Positions 7,496-15,827 of a stretch of DNA of 20,386 nt are shown here, piece after piece. The translations under genes were made by a program, and so were the position numbers. Origin of the DNA: an uncultured Alkalilimnicola sp. (GTDB lineage Bacteria > Pseudomonadota > Gammaproteobacteria > Nitrococcales > AK92); assembly GCA_937951875.1 (NCBI GenBank), contig CALGAN010000029.1:1-20386 (forward strand), read 5' to 3'. The notes below the pieces were generated by a model. That model saw only the letters and a program-made list of their open reading frames with translations. It made no database searches and was not told where the DNA came from. Position 1 is the first letter of the stretch. Each line of letters opens with the position of its first letter.

Positions 7496-8074
7496 ATGAG
7501 GTACGCCAAACCGTTCTTGCTTGCGCTGTTGTTCGCCACGCCGGCCTGGGCTCACCCCGGTCACGCCGATGGCAGCGGCCTGCTGCACGGCTTGGCGCAC
7601 CCGTTCGGCGGTCTGGATCACCTGCTGGCGATGGTCGCGGTCGGTCTGTGGGCGGCGCAGGCCGGTGACAAGGCGCGCTGGGCGCTGCCGGGTGCGTTTC
7701 TGCTCAGCATGGCGCTGGGCGGCGCGCTGGCGATCGGCGGCGCTTACCTGCCGGCGGTGGAGTTGGGCATCGCCGGTTCCGTGGTGGTGTTCGGCCTGCT
7801 GCTGCGCCTGGCGGTGACGCTGCCGCTGTCGGTCGCGGTGGGGCTGACCGCGCTGCTCGGTCTGTGCCACGGCTACGCCCATGGCGCCGAGCTGGCGGTC
7901 GGCGCCTCGGTTTGGGGTTATGGGTTGGGCTTCATCGCCGCCACCGCGCTGTTGCACGGCATCGGGCTGCTGATCGGACACGCCGCGCGCACGCCGGCGG
8001 CGGTCGGTGCCCTGCGGGTGGGCGGCTCGATGATCGCCGCCACCGGTGCGGTGCTGCTCGGCATTGCGGTCTGA
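7496..8074 (+). CDS. ureJ: HupE/UreJ-family nickel permease
   Basis: A 192-residue inner-membrane protein. A signal peptide ends Ala-Trp-Ala (about residue 19), so the mature protein starts His-Pro-Gly-His, the N-terminal metal-binding motif known in HupE proteins. A further His-rich stretch, His-Gly-Leu-Ala-His-Pro-Phe-Gly-Gly-Leu-Asp-His, follows in the first membrane helix. The rest is Gly/Ala/Leu-rich with about six membrane helices and a conserved His-Gly-Tyr-Ala-His-Gly. Family members import nickel for urease or hydrogenase; no hydrogenase is nearby, so urease is the likely user. The start at 7496 has AGAGGA at 7485-7490. It is first in the block, directly behind the sigma-54 promoter, with ureD 10 bp downstream. 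Confidence 0.9.
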   Translation: MRYAKPFLLALLFATPAWAHPGHADGSGLLHGLAHPFGGLDHLLAMVAVGLWAAQAGDKARWALPGAFLLSMALGGALAIGGAYLPAVELGIAGSVVVFGLLLRLAVTLPLSVAVGLTALLGLCHGYAHGAELAVGASVWGYGLGFIAATALLHGIGLLIGHAARTPAAVGALRVGGSMIAATGAVLLGIAV

Positions 8075-8084
8075 GCGGCCGGCG

Positions 8085-8912
8085 ATGACCGCCTCGGTCG
8101 AGCCTTTGGCGCGCGGCTGGCTGGCCAGGCTGGAGCTTGGGTTCGCGGTCGAGGACGGCCGCACCCGTTTGGTGCACCGCCGCCATCACGGCCCGCTGCT
8201 GGTGCAGCGGACCTTCCATCCGGAGGGTGAGGTCTGCCACGCCTATCTGATCCATCCGCCGGGCGGCGTGGTCGGCGGTGACCGGCTGGAGCTGGCGCTG
8301 GAGTGTCGGCGCGGTGCCCGGGCGCTGATCACGACGCCCGCCGCCGGCAAGTTCTACCGCAGCGCCGGCGGCTGGGCGGCGCTGCAGCAGCGGCTCGCGG
8401 TGGCGGCCGGGGCTGCGCTGGAGTGGCTGCCGCAGGAGCAGATCGTGTTCCAGGGGGCGAAGGTGGATGCCTTGACCCGCGTCGACCTGGCCGTCGGCGC
8501 TGGCTTCATCGGCTGGGAGATCGCCTGTCTCGGCCGGCCGGCCAGCGACGAGGGCTTCGGCGACGGCATGCTGCGCCAGCGCTTCGAGCTGTGGCGCGAC
8601 GGCAGGCCGCTGCTGCTGGAGCGGCTCCGGCTGCAGGGCGGCGGTCCCGAGCTGAGCGCCGCCTGGGGCCTGGGCGGCGCGAGCGTGCTGGGCACGCTGG
8701 TGGCGGTCGGCGCCGATGGGGCGGCGGAGGAGCTGGCTCGCGCCGCCGCGGGAGAGCGGGCGGCGGTGACCCGGCTCGGCGACGTGCTGGTGGCGCGCTA
8801 CCTCGGTCATGGTGCCGAGCGGGCGCGGGAGGTTTTCGCCGACGTCTGGGCGGCGCTGCGACCGGTGCTGTTCGGTCGCGAGGCATGCGCGCCGCGCATC
8901 TGGACCACTTGA
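8085..8912 (+). CDS. ureD: Urease accessory protein UreD
   Basis: A 275-residue cytoplasmic maturation factor (UreH in some genera). It scaffolds apo-urease together with UreF and UreG and forms the tunnel through which nickel reaches the active site. Family signatures are visible: Gly-Pro-Leu-Leu-Val-Gln-Arg near residue 36, Tyr-Leu-Ile-His-Pro-Pro-Gly-Gly-Val-Val-Gly-Gly-Asp, Thr-Pro-Ala-Ala-Gly-Lys-Phe-Tyr-Arg-Ser, and Glu-Trp-Leu-Pro-Gln-Glu. The start at 8085 matches the family N-terminus; an in-frame ATG at 8046 would lie inside ureJ. No strong ribosome site is visible, so coupling to ureJ translation is likely. ureA follows after 15 bp. Confidence 0.94.
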   Translation: MTASVEPLARGWLARLELGFAVEDGRTRLVHRRHHGPLLVQRTFHPEGEVCHAYLIHPPGGVVGGDRLELALECRRGARALITTPAAGKFYRSAGGWAALQQRLAVAAGAALEWLPQEQIVFQGAKVDALTRVDLAVGAGFIGWEIACLGRPASDEGFGDGMLRQRFELWRDGRPLLLERLRLQGGGPELSAAWGLGGASVLGTLVAVGADGAAEELARAAAGERAAVTRLGDVLVARYLGHGAERAREVFADVWAALRPVLFGREACAPRIWTT

Positions 8913-8927
8913 AATTGGGGAGCAGCC

Positions 8928-9230
8928 ATGGAGCTGACACCACGCGAGAAAGACAAGCTGCTGCTGTTCACCGCGGCGCTGCTGGCCGAGCGCCGGCTGG
9001 CGCGCGGTCTCAAGCTCAACTATCCCGAGGCCGTGGCCTACATCTCGGCGGCGATCCTCGAAGGCGCGCGCGACGGCCGCAGCGTCGCCGAGCTCATGCA
9101 CATGGGCACCACGCTGCTGACCCGCGACCAGGTGATGGAGGGCGTGCCCGAGATGATCACCGAAGTGCAGGTGGAAGCCACCTTCCCGGACGGCACCAAG
9201 CTGGTGACCGTGCATCAACCCATCGCTTGA
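8928..9230 (+). CDS. ureA: Urease gamma subunit UreA
   Basis: A 100-residue structural subunit, the standard length for separate gamma subunits. It starts Met-Glu-Leu-Thr-Pro-Arg-Glu-Lys-Asp-Lys-Leu, as the family does, and contains Ala-Arg-Gly-Leu-Lys-Leu-Asn-Tyr-Pro-Glu-Ala and the C-terminal Val-Glu-Ala-Thr-Phe-Pro-Asp-Gly-Thr-Lys-Leu-Val-Thr-Val. It assembles with UreB and UreC as a trimer of heterotrimers. GGGGAG at 8917-8922 is the ribosome site. ureB follows after 15 bp. Confidence 0.97.
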   Translation: MELTPREKDKLLLFTAALLAERRLARGLKLNYPEAVAYISAAILEGARDGRSVAELMHMGTTLLTRDQVMEGVPEMITEVQVEATFPDGTKLVTVHQPIA

Positions 9231-9245
9231 GTCGGAGCCGGCGCC

Positions 9246-9551
9246 ATGATTCCAGGCGAAGTCTTTCCCGCGGACGGTGAGATCGTCCTCAACGAGGGCC
9301 GCGAGACCCGCACCCTGGTGGTCGCCAACACCGGCGACCGCCCGATCCAGGTCGGCTCGCACTACCACTTCTACGAGACCAACGCGGCGCTGCGCTTCGA
9401 CCGCGCCGCCGCCTACGGCTTCCGCCTCAACATTCCCGCCGGCACCGCAGTGCGCTTCGAGCCAGGCCAGGAGCGCACGGTGGAGCTGGTGGCGCTCGCC
9501 GGCGACCGCCGGGTGTACGGCTTCCAGGGCAAGGTGATGGGGGATCTCTGA
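9246..9551 (+). CDS. ureB: Urease beta subunit UreB
   Basis: A 101-residue structural subunit of normal length. It starts Met-Ile-Pro-Gly-Glu-Val and contains Asn-Thr-Gly-Asp-Arg-Pro-Ile-Gln-Val-Gly-Ser-His-Tyr-His-Phe, Phe-Asp-Arg-Ala-Ala-Ala-Tyr-Gly, Leu-Asn-Ile-Pro-Ala-Gly-Thr-Ala-Val-Arg-Phe-Glu-Pro-Gly, all hallmarks of the family. UreB links alpha subunits and is where the UreDFG complex docks during activation. The stop is only 2 bp before the ureC start, so the two are translationally coupled. Confidence 0.97.
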   Translation: MIPGEVFPADGEIVLNEGRETRTLVVANTGDRPIQVGSHYHFYETNAALRFDRAAAYGFRLNIPAGTAVRFEPGQERTVELVALAGDRRVYGFQGKVMGDL

Positions 9552-9553
9552 CG

Positions 9554-11257
<1,704 letters not shown>

Positions 11258-11274
11258 GCGTGGAGGCGACGGGC

Positions 11275-11748
11275 ATGATCGAGATCCACGAGCGCCTCGA
11301 CGACCGCGACCTGCCGGCGCAGGCCGCGCTCACCCTGCCGTTCGAGACCCGCCAGAAGAGCCGTTTCCGCGCCGTGCTCGACGACGGCACCGAGGTCGGC
11401 GTGTTCCTGCCGCGGGGCACCCTGCTGCGCGGCGGCGACCGCCTGAGGGCCGCCGACGGGCGGGTGATCGAGGTGCGCGCCGCGCCGGAGACGGTCTCCA
11501 CCGTCGCCACCGACGATCCGTGGCTGCTGGCGCGCGCCTGCTACCACCTGGGCAACCGCCACGTGCCGCTGCAGATCGGCGAGGGCTGGGCGCGCTATCT
11601 GCACGATCACGTGCTCGACGACATGGTGCGGGGCCTGGGCCTGGAAGTGCGCGTCGAGCGCGCGCAGTTCGAGCCGGAGGCCGGCGCTTATGGCGGTGGC
11701 TTCCATTTCCACTCGCACGGCGGCCACGGACACGGCCATGGACATTAG
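11275..11748 (+). CDS. ureE: Urease accessory nickel chaperone UreE
   Basis: A 157-residue cytoplasmic metallochaperone that hands nickel to UreG. The N-terminal peptide-binding domain includes Leu-Pro-Phe-Glu-Thr-Arg-Gln-Lys-Ser-Arg and Gly-Thr-Leu-Leu-Arg-Gly-Gly-Asp. The central metal-binding domain has Cys-Tyr-His-Leu-Gly-Asn-Arg-His-Val-Pro-Leu-Gln-Ile and Asp-His-Val-Leu-Asp-Asp-Met, with the bridging His at the dimer interface. The C-terminus is a short His-rich tail with eight His in the last 16 residues or so, for nickel storage. The start at 11275 has GGAGG at 11262-11266. The end overlaps ureF by 11 bp. Confidence 0.96.
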   Translation: MIEIHERLDDRDLPAQAALTLPFETRQKSRFRAVLDDGTEVGVFLPRGTLLRGGDRLRAADGRVIEVRAAPETVSTVATDDPWLLARACYHLGNRHVPLQIGEGWARYLHDHVLDDMVRGLGLEVRVERAQFEPEAGAYGGGFHFHSHGGHGHGHGH

Positions 11749-12409
11749 CCGTCTGCGGCTGTGGCAGCTGATCAGTCCCGCCTTGCCGGTGGGTGCCTAC
11801 GCTTATTCCGCCGGCATGGAGCAGGCCTGCGACGCCGGGCTGATCCGCAACGAGGCCGACGCGCTGGCGTGGGTGCGCGGGCAGCTCTGCTGCACCCAGG
11901 CGCAGCTGGACGCGCCGCTGCTCTTGCGCCTGCACGCCGCCTGGGACGCGGGCGACGTCGAGCGGGTGGCGTACTGGAACGCCTTCCTGCAGGCCTCGCG
12001 CGAAACCCGTGAGCTGCTCGACGAGGACCGCCATCTGGGCACGGCGCTGGCCAAGCTGCTGTGGGATCTCGGCATCGGCGCGGCGGAGGCGTGGTTCCGG
12101 CGCGGCGACGCCAGCTTCGCCACCAGCTTCGCGCTGGCCGCGGTGCATTGGCGCATCGGCGCCGAAGAGGCGCTCGCCGGCTATCTGTGGGCCTGGTGCG
12201 AGAACCAGGTAGCGGCGGCCATCAAGCTGGTGCCGCTCGGCCAGACCGCGGGCCAGCGGCTGCTGCTGGCGCTGGCCGACGCCGTGCCCGAGGCGGTGGC
12301 GATGGCGCGTGCCATCGACGACGAGGACGACATCGGCGCCGCCTGCCCGGGTGTGACCCTGTGCAGCATGCGCCATGAGACGCAGTACTCGCGATTGTTC
12401 CGGAGCTAG
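11738..12409 (+). CDS. ureF: Urease accessory protein UreF
   Basis: A 223-residue all-helical protein that bridges UreD and UreG and acts as a fidelity factor in urease activation. Signatures are Leu-Arg-Leu-Trp-Gln-Leu-Ile-Ser-Pro-Ala-Leu-Pro-Val-Gly-Ala-Tyr-Ala-Tyr-Ser near the N-terminus, Trp-Asn-Ala-Phe-Leu-Gln-Ala-Ser-Arg-Glu-Thr-Arg-Glu-Leu, and a C-terminal Met-Arg-His-Glu-Thr-Gln-Tyr-Ser-Arg-Leu-Phe-Arg-Ser. The start at 11738 lies inside the end of ureE, matching the family N-terminus; an in-frame ATG at 11690 would read through the His-rich coding region. Unusually, 134 bp with a hairpin repeat separate it from ureG. Confidence 0.95.
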   Translation: MDISRLRLWQLISPALPVGAYAYSAGMEQACDAGLIRNEADALAWVRGQLCCTQAQLDAPLLLRLHAAWDAGDVERVAYWNAFLQASRETRELLDEDRHLGTALAKLLWDLGIGAAEAWFRRGDASFATSFALAAVHWRIGAEEALAGYLWAWCENQVAAAIKLVPLGQTAGQRLLLALADAVPEAVAMARAIDDEDDIGAACPGVTLCSMRHETQYSRLFRS

Positions 12410-12444
12410 CGGCGGCCGGTTCGGTACGGCGCGGGTTTGTTTGT

Positions 12445-12464
12445 CCCCCTCTCCCACGAGGGGG
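12445..12464. repeat. CCCCCTC/GAGGGGG hairpin between ureF and ureG
   Basis: CCCCCTC at 12445-12451 and GAGGGGG at 12458-12464 form a 7-bp stem with a 6-base loop. It shares the CCCCTCTCCC arm sequence with the copies at 6838 and 15701. It lies inside the otherwise tight urease block, where it may attenuate or protect the transcript. No new promoter is evident between here and ureG. Confidence 0.55.
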
Positions 12465-12543
12465 TAATGGGGCTCCGCTCGGTCGTGCGCCGTCGCGTCA
12501 TCGGTCAAGGACGCTTGGATACGTGCAATAGAGGCTCATCGTT

Positions 12544-13173
12544 ATGACTCAACAGACCCTGCGCGTCGGCATCGGCGGCCCGGTGGGCTCCGGCAAGACG
12601 GCGCTGACCTTGGCGCTGTGCCGCGCCATGCGCGACCACTACAACATCGCCGTGGTCACCAACGACATCTACACCAAGGAGGACGCCGAGTTCCTTACCC
12701 GCCACCAGGCGCTCGAGCCGGAGCGCATCATCGGCGTGGAGACCGGCGGCTGCCCGCACACCGCCATCCGTGAGGACGCCTCGGCCAACCTGGCGGCGGT
12801 GGCCGAGCTGTGCCGGCGCTTCCCCGGCCTGGACGTGGTGTTCGTGGAAAGCGGCGGCGACAACCTCTCGGCTACCTTCAGCCCGGAGCTGTCGGACCTG
12901 ACCATCTACGTGATCGACGTGGCGGCCGGCGACAAGATCCCGCGCAAGGGTGGACCCGGCATCACCCGCTCCGACCTGTTGGTGATCAACAAGATCGACC
13001 TCGCGCCCCATGTTGGTGCGTCGCTGGAAGTGATGGAGCGCGACGCCCGGCGCATGCGCGGCGACAGGCCGTTCCTGTTCACCTGCCTCAAGGACGGCCT
13101 GGGGTTGGCCGAGGTGGTCGATTTCATCGTCCAGCAGGGCATGCTGCCGCCGCTGCCCGGCCGCCCGGCCTGA
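12544..13173 (+). CDS. ureG: Urease accessory GTPase UreG
   Basis: A 209-residue SIMIBI-class GTPase that delivers nickel to the UreDF-urease complex on GTP hydrolysis. The P-loop is Gly12-Pro-Val-Gly-Ser-Gly-Lys-Thr19. The nickel-binding Cys70-Pro71-His72 is intact, Glu102-Ser-Gly-Gly-Asp-Asn-Leu follows, and the guanine-specificity motif is Asn149-Lys-Ile-Asp152. The N-terminus lacks the His-rich extension found in some actinobacterial or plant forms, consistent with nickel storage by UreE instead. AGAGG at 12530-12534 is the ribosome site. A pair of GC hairpins follows the stop. Confidence 0.97.
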   Translation: MTQQTLRVGIGGPVGSGKTALTLALCRAMRDHYNIAVVTNDIYTKEDAEFLTRHQALEPERIIGVETGGCPHTAIREDASANLAAVAELCRRFPGLDVVFVESGGDNLSATFSPELSDLTIYVIDVAAGDKIPRKGGPGITRSDLLVINKIDLAPHVGASLEVMERDARRMRGDRPFLFTCLKDGLGLAEVVDFIVQQGMLPPLPGRPA

Positions 13174-13180
13174 GTACGGT

Positions 13181-13232
13181 GCCGGCTTCGGGCCGGCGCC
13201 GCGAAGGCGGCGCGGTGATCCGCCGCGCCGCC
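13181..13232 (+). terminator. Tandem GC hairpins after ureG, likely end of the urease transcript
   Basis: The first hairpin is GCCGGC at 13181-13186 with GCCGGC at 13192-13197 (TTCGG loop). The second is a 10-bp perfect stem, GGCGGCGCGG at 13206-13215 with CCGCGCCGCC at 13223-13232. They begin 8 bp after the ureG stop. No T-run follows, so termination may be partial or rho-assisted, and some read-through into the urt block is possible. Confidence 0.6.
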
Positions 13233-13282
13233 TAACGCCCGACCAGATCCTTCCCCTTCTCGGTTCGCTTCGCGCCCTCCTT

Positions 13283-13297
13283 TGGTGCAAAGCACCA
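13283..13297. promoter_or_regulatory. TGGTGC-AAA-GCACCA inverted repeat, candidate regulatory site
   Basis: This is a perfect 6-bp inverted repeat with a 3-base spacer, centred about 146 bp upstream of the start predicted from the sigma-54 promoter at 13410. Its half-sites are those of NtrC dyads but in reversed order. A lone GGTGC at 13316-13320 lies nearer the promoter. It could be a degenerate enhancer or a small hairpin; the assignment is tentative. Confidence 0.35.
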
Positions 13298-13409
13298 GGA
13301 TGAACCGCCCAACACGGTGCGCGCCGCCACCGACGGACTAGGGCCTGTCTCGCCCCAGTGACTGCCTGTCGTCGATATTTCCCAATAAAAACAAACACAA
13401 AGGAATTGT

Positions 13410-13425
13410 TGGCACGGTTTCTGCC
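13410..13425 (+). promoter_or_regulatory. Sigma-54 (-24/-12) promoter of the porin-urtABCDE block
   Basis: TGGCACG-GTTT-CTGCC matches the RpoN consensus with a perfect -24 box and one mismatch in the -12 box (CTGC for TTGC). The invariant GG (13411-13412) and GC (13423-13424) are separated by exactly 10 bases. The predicted start is near 13436. The AT-rich stretch immediately upstream would suit a DNA-bending protein such as IHF, though no clear IHF consensus was found. Confidence 0.82.
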
Positions 13426-13562
13426 CTATGTGGCGTGAACACCGCATGGCCAAGGCAAAGTCGTTGCGCCTGCGCGACGCGGGGTTTGTGCGCCGCCCGA
13501 CGGTTCAGGCCGCCGGGTCCGCATGGAGGACTCTCAAGGACACTTTTACCGGGGGTTTTGAC

Positions 13563-14252
13563 ATGAAGATTGCCTTTCCCGCCCGCCACGTTCTGGCTCT
13601 GGTAGCCGCCCTGTCCGCGTCCGCGGTCGCCGCGGAGGAGGCGGCGCCGATCTCCGCCAACGTCTCCCTGACCTCGGACTACGTCTGGCGCGGCGAGTCG
13701 CAGTCCGACGAAGACCCGGCCATCCAGGGCGGCTTCGATTTCGTCCATTCCAGCGGTTTCTACATCGGTACCTGGGGTTCGACCGTCGCCATCGGCGATG
13801 CCGAGCTGGAGCTCGACTACTACGTCGGCTACAAGACCGAGCTCGGCGGCTTCGGCCTCGACCTCGGCCTGGCTTACATCGACTACCCGGGTTCGAGCGT
13901 GGACGGCTGGCCGGAGCTGTACATCTCCGTGGACAAGGACTTCGGAGCCTTCTCCGCCAATGCCGGTTTCCGCTTCAGCAACGACTTCGCCGCCACCGAC
14001 GAGAACGGCTACTACGTCTACCTCGGCGGCTCGGTGCCGGTCGGCCCGGTCAGCCTCAACGCGACCGTCGGCTACACCTCGACCGACGACACCGGCTACG
14101 CCGGCGGCGAGGACGATTGGCTGCACTACCAGATCGGCGTTTCCGCCTCGTTCGCGGGGGTCGACTTCGACCTGAGCTACCACGGCACCGACGTCGACGA
14201 CTACGAGCTGATGGACGACCGGGTCGTGTTCACCGTCAGCAAGTCCTTCTAA
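13563..14252 (+). CDS. TorF-family outer-membrane porin, candidate urea porin
   Basis: A 229-residue protein with a signal peptide (basic start, hydrophobic core, cleavage near Ala23-Ala24). The mature part alternates polar and aromatic residues as in a small beta-barrel, and carries the Ser-Leu-Thr-Ser-Asp-Tyr-Val-Trp-Arg-Gly-Glu-Ser-Gln-Ser N-terminal motif and Tyr-Ile-Gly-Thr-Trp-Gly-Ser of the TorF/Gcw_chp family (TIGR02001/PF09694 type). It ends in a C-terminal Phe, the outer-membrane insertion signal. The start at 13563 is set by the signal peptide. It lies behind a sigma-54 promoter and 71 bp before urtA, which suggests it admits urea or short amides across the outer membrane under nitrogen limitation. 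The substrate is inferred from position only. Confidence 0.85.
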   Translation: MKIAFPARHVLALVAALSASAVAAEEAAPISANVSLTSDYVWRGESQSDEDPAIQGGFDFVHSSGFYIGTWGSTVAIGDAELELDYYVGYKTELGGFGLDLGLAYIDYPGSSVDGWPELYISVDKDFGAFSANAGFRFSNDFAATDENGYYVYLGGSVPVGPVSLNATVGYTSTDDTGYAGGEDDWLHYQIGVSASFAGVDFDLSYHGTDVDDYELMDDRVVFTVSKSF

Positions 14253-14281
14253 GTCAGGGATTCGCATATCGGGCACCCGCT

Positions 14282-14297
14282 CCGGCCTCCGGGCCGG
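14282..14297. repeat. Intercistronic hairpin between porin and urtA
   Basis: CCGGCC at 14282-14287 and GGCCGG at 14292-14297 form a 6-bp stem with a TCCG loop, 14 bp before the urtA ribosome site. It may separate expression of the porin from that of the transporter or stabilise processed mRNA ends. Confidence 0.4.
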
Positions 14298-14323
14298 GGC
14301 GGCAACCTACAGGGGAGCACACC

Positions 14324-15619
14324 ATGAAGTCGAATCGTTGGAGCAAGGTTTTCCGCGGCCGCCTGGCCGCCGTCGCGGTCGCGGCCGCCATCGCGGCCCC
14401 GGCGCAGGCCCAGGACGTCATCAAGGTCGGCATCCTGCATTCCCTCTCTGGCACCATGGCCATCAGCGAGACCACGCTGAAGGACACCATGCTCATGCTC
14501 ATCGAGGAGCAGAACAAGAAGGGCGGCGTGCTGGGCAAGAAGCTGGAACCGGTGGTGGTCGATCCGGCGTCGAACTGGCCGCTGTTCGCGGAGAAGGCGC
14601 GAGAGCTGATCCAGAAGGACAAGGTCTCCGCCATCTTCGGTTGCTGGACCTCGGTGTCGCGCAAGTCCGTGCTGCCGGTGGTGGAAGAGCTGAAGGTGCC
14701 GCTGTTCTATCCGGTGCAGTACGAGGGTGAGGAATCTTCGCGCTACGTGTTCTACACCGGCGCGGCGCCCAACCAGCAGGCGATTCCCGCCGTCGACTAT
14801 CTGATGAACGACCTGGGCGTCCAGCGCTGGGTGCTGGCCGGCACCGACTACGTCTATCCGCGCACCACCAACAAGATTCTCGAGGCCTATCTGAAGTCTA
14901 AGGGCGTCAAGTCCGAGGACATCATGATCAACTACACGCCGTTCGGGCACTCCGACTGGCAGTCCATCGTCGCCGAGATCAAGAAGTTCGGCTCGGCCGG
15001 CAAGCCCACGGCGGTGGTCTCCACCATCAACGGCGACGCCAACGTGCCCTTCTACAAGGAGCTGGCCAACCAGGGCGTGACCGCCGACAAGATCCCGGTG
15101 GTGGCCTTCTCGGTGGGCGAGGAGGAGCTGTCCGGCATCGACACCAAGCCGCTGGTCGGCCACCTGGCCGCCTGGAACTACTTCCAGAGCGTCGACACCC
15201 CGGCCAACAAGGCCTTCATCGAGCGCTGGCACGCCTTCACCAAGAACCCGAAGCGCGTGACCAACGACCCGATGGAAGCGCATGTGATCGGCTTCAACAT
15301 GTGGATCAAGGCCATCGAGAAGGCCGGCACCGCCGAGCCCGAGAAGGTCATCGACGCCATCGTCGGCGTCAAGGTGCCCAACCTGACCGGCGGCGAGGCC
15401 GAGATGCTGCCCAACCACCACATCACCAAGCCGGTGCTGATCGGCGAGGTGCAGGAAGACGGCCAGTTCGCCGTGGTGTGGAAGACCGACGGCCTGGTGC
15501 CGGGCGACGCCTGGTCCGACTACCTGCCGGGCAGCAAGGACATCGAGGCCGACTGGGTGACGCTGAAGTGCGGCAACTACAACACCAAGACCAAGAAGTG
15601 CGCCGGCCAGAACTACTGA
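14324..15619 (+). CDS. urtA: Urea ABC transporter, periplasmic urea-binding protein UrtA
   Basis: A 431-residue solute-binding protein with a signal peptide cleaved after Ala-Gln-Ala (residue 29). The mature N-terminus, Val-Gly-Ile-Leu-His-Ser-Leu-Ser-Gly-Thr-Met-Ala-Ile-Ser-Glu, is the classic UrtA opening, and the protein also has Phe-Gly-Cys-Trp-Thr-Ser-Val-Ser-Arg-Lys-Ser-Val-Leu-Pro and Leu-Phe-Tyr-Pro-Val-Gln-Tyr-Glu-Gly, distinctive for urea and short-chain amide binders rather than branched-chain amino acid binders. It delivers urea to UrtBC. The start at 14324 has AGGGGAG at 14311-14317. It is separated from urtB by a 208-bp hairpin-rich interval. Confidence 0.97.
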   Translation: MKSNRWSKVFRGRLAAVAVAAAIAAPAQAQDVIKVGILHSLSGTMAISETTLKDTMLMLIEEQNKKGGVLGKKLEPVVVDPASNWPLFAEKARELIQKDKVSAIFGCWTSVSRKSVLPVVEELKVPLFYPVQYEGEESSRYVFYTGAAPNQQAIPAVDYLMNDLGVQRWVLAGTDYVYPRTTNKILEAYLKSKGVKSEDIMINYTPFGHSDWQSIVAEIKKFGSAGKPTAVVSTINGDANVPFYKELANQGVTADKIPVVAFSVGEEELSGIDTKPLVGHLAAWNYFQSVDTPANKAFIERWHAFTKNPKRVTNDPMEAHVIGFNMWIKAIEKAGTAEPEKVIDAIVGVKVPNLTGGEAEMLPNHHITKPVLIGEVQEDGQFAVVWKTDGLVPGDAWSDYLPGSKDIEADWVTLKCGNYNTKTKKCAGQNY

Positions 15620-15643
15620 TGGCGTAAACGGACAGGCCGCTTG

Positions 15644-15739
15644 ACCCTCACCCCAGCCTCCTCCCGGACCCGGAGGAGGACTGCGGGGGACACGCGGAAA
15701 CCCCTCTCCCGGCTGCGGGAGAGGGGGCGGGGTGAGGGT
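15644..15739. repeat. Composite inverted-repeat element between urtA and urtB
   Basis: Outer arms ACCCTCACCCC (15644-15654) and GGGGTGAGGGT (15729-15739) are an 11-bp perfect inverted repeat. They enclose two inner hairpins: CCTCCTCC/GGAGGAGG (15657-15664 with 15672-15679) and CCCCTCTCCC/GGGAGAGGGG (15701-15710 with 15717-15726). The inner right hairpin is a copy of the repeat at 6838-6864. The 96-base unit can fold into a cruciform-like structure in RNA. It sits inside the urt operon, where such elements can end part of the transcripts or protect the upstream mRNA. Confidence 0.7.
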
Positions 15740-15827
15740 GATTTTCCGGCTTCTTCCACTACCGCCATGCATCGATGGCCGCCAACGCCGCGCATCGGTT
15801 CGAGGACCGCTTCGTAGGGAAGCAGCC

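Larger units (their letters stand above)
13174..13562. other. Non-coding interval between ureG and the porin
   Basis: These 389 bp contain, in order, two hairpins after ureG, a TGGTGC/GCACCA inverted repeat, an AT-rich patch (about 13376-13410), a sigma-54 promoter and a leader of roughly 127 bases before the porin. The porin frame is open upstream to 13428, but that part has no signal-peptide or porin character and is taken as untranslated leader. Confidence 0.7.

Noticed and set aside
12511..12530. A sigma-54-like TTGG...TGCAA directly before ureG.
   Set aside because: The distance between GG and GC is 6 bases rather than 10, incompatible with a -24/-12 promoter.
13428..13562. In-frame N-terminal extension of the porin from an ATG at 13428.
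   Set aside because: It would place 45 basic, non-hydrophobic residues before a clear signal peptide at 13563, and the ATG precedes the predicted sigma-54 start near 13436.
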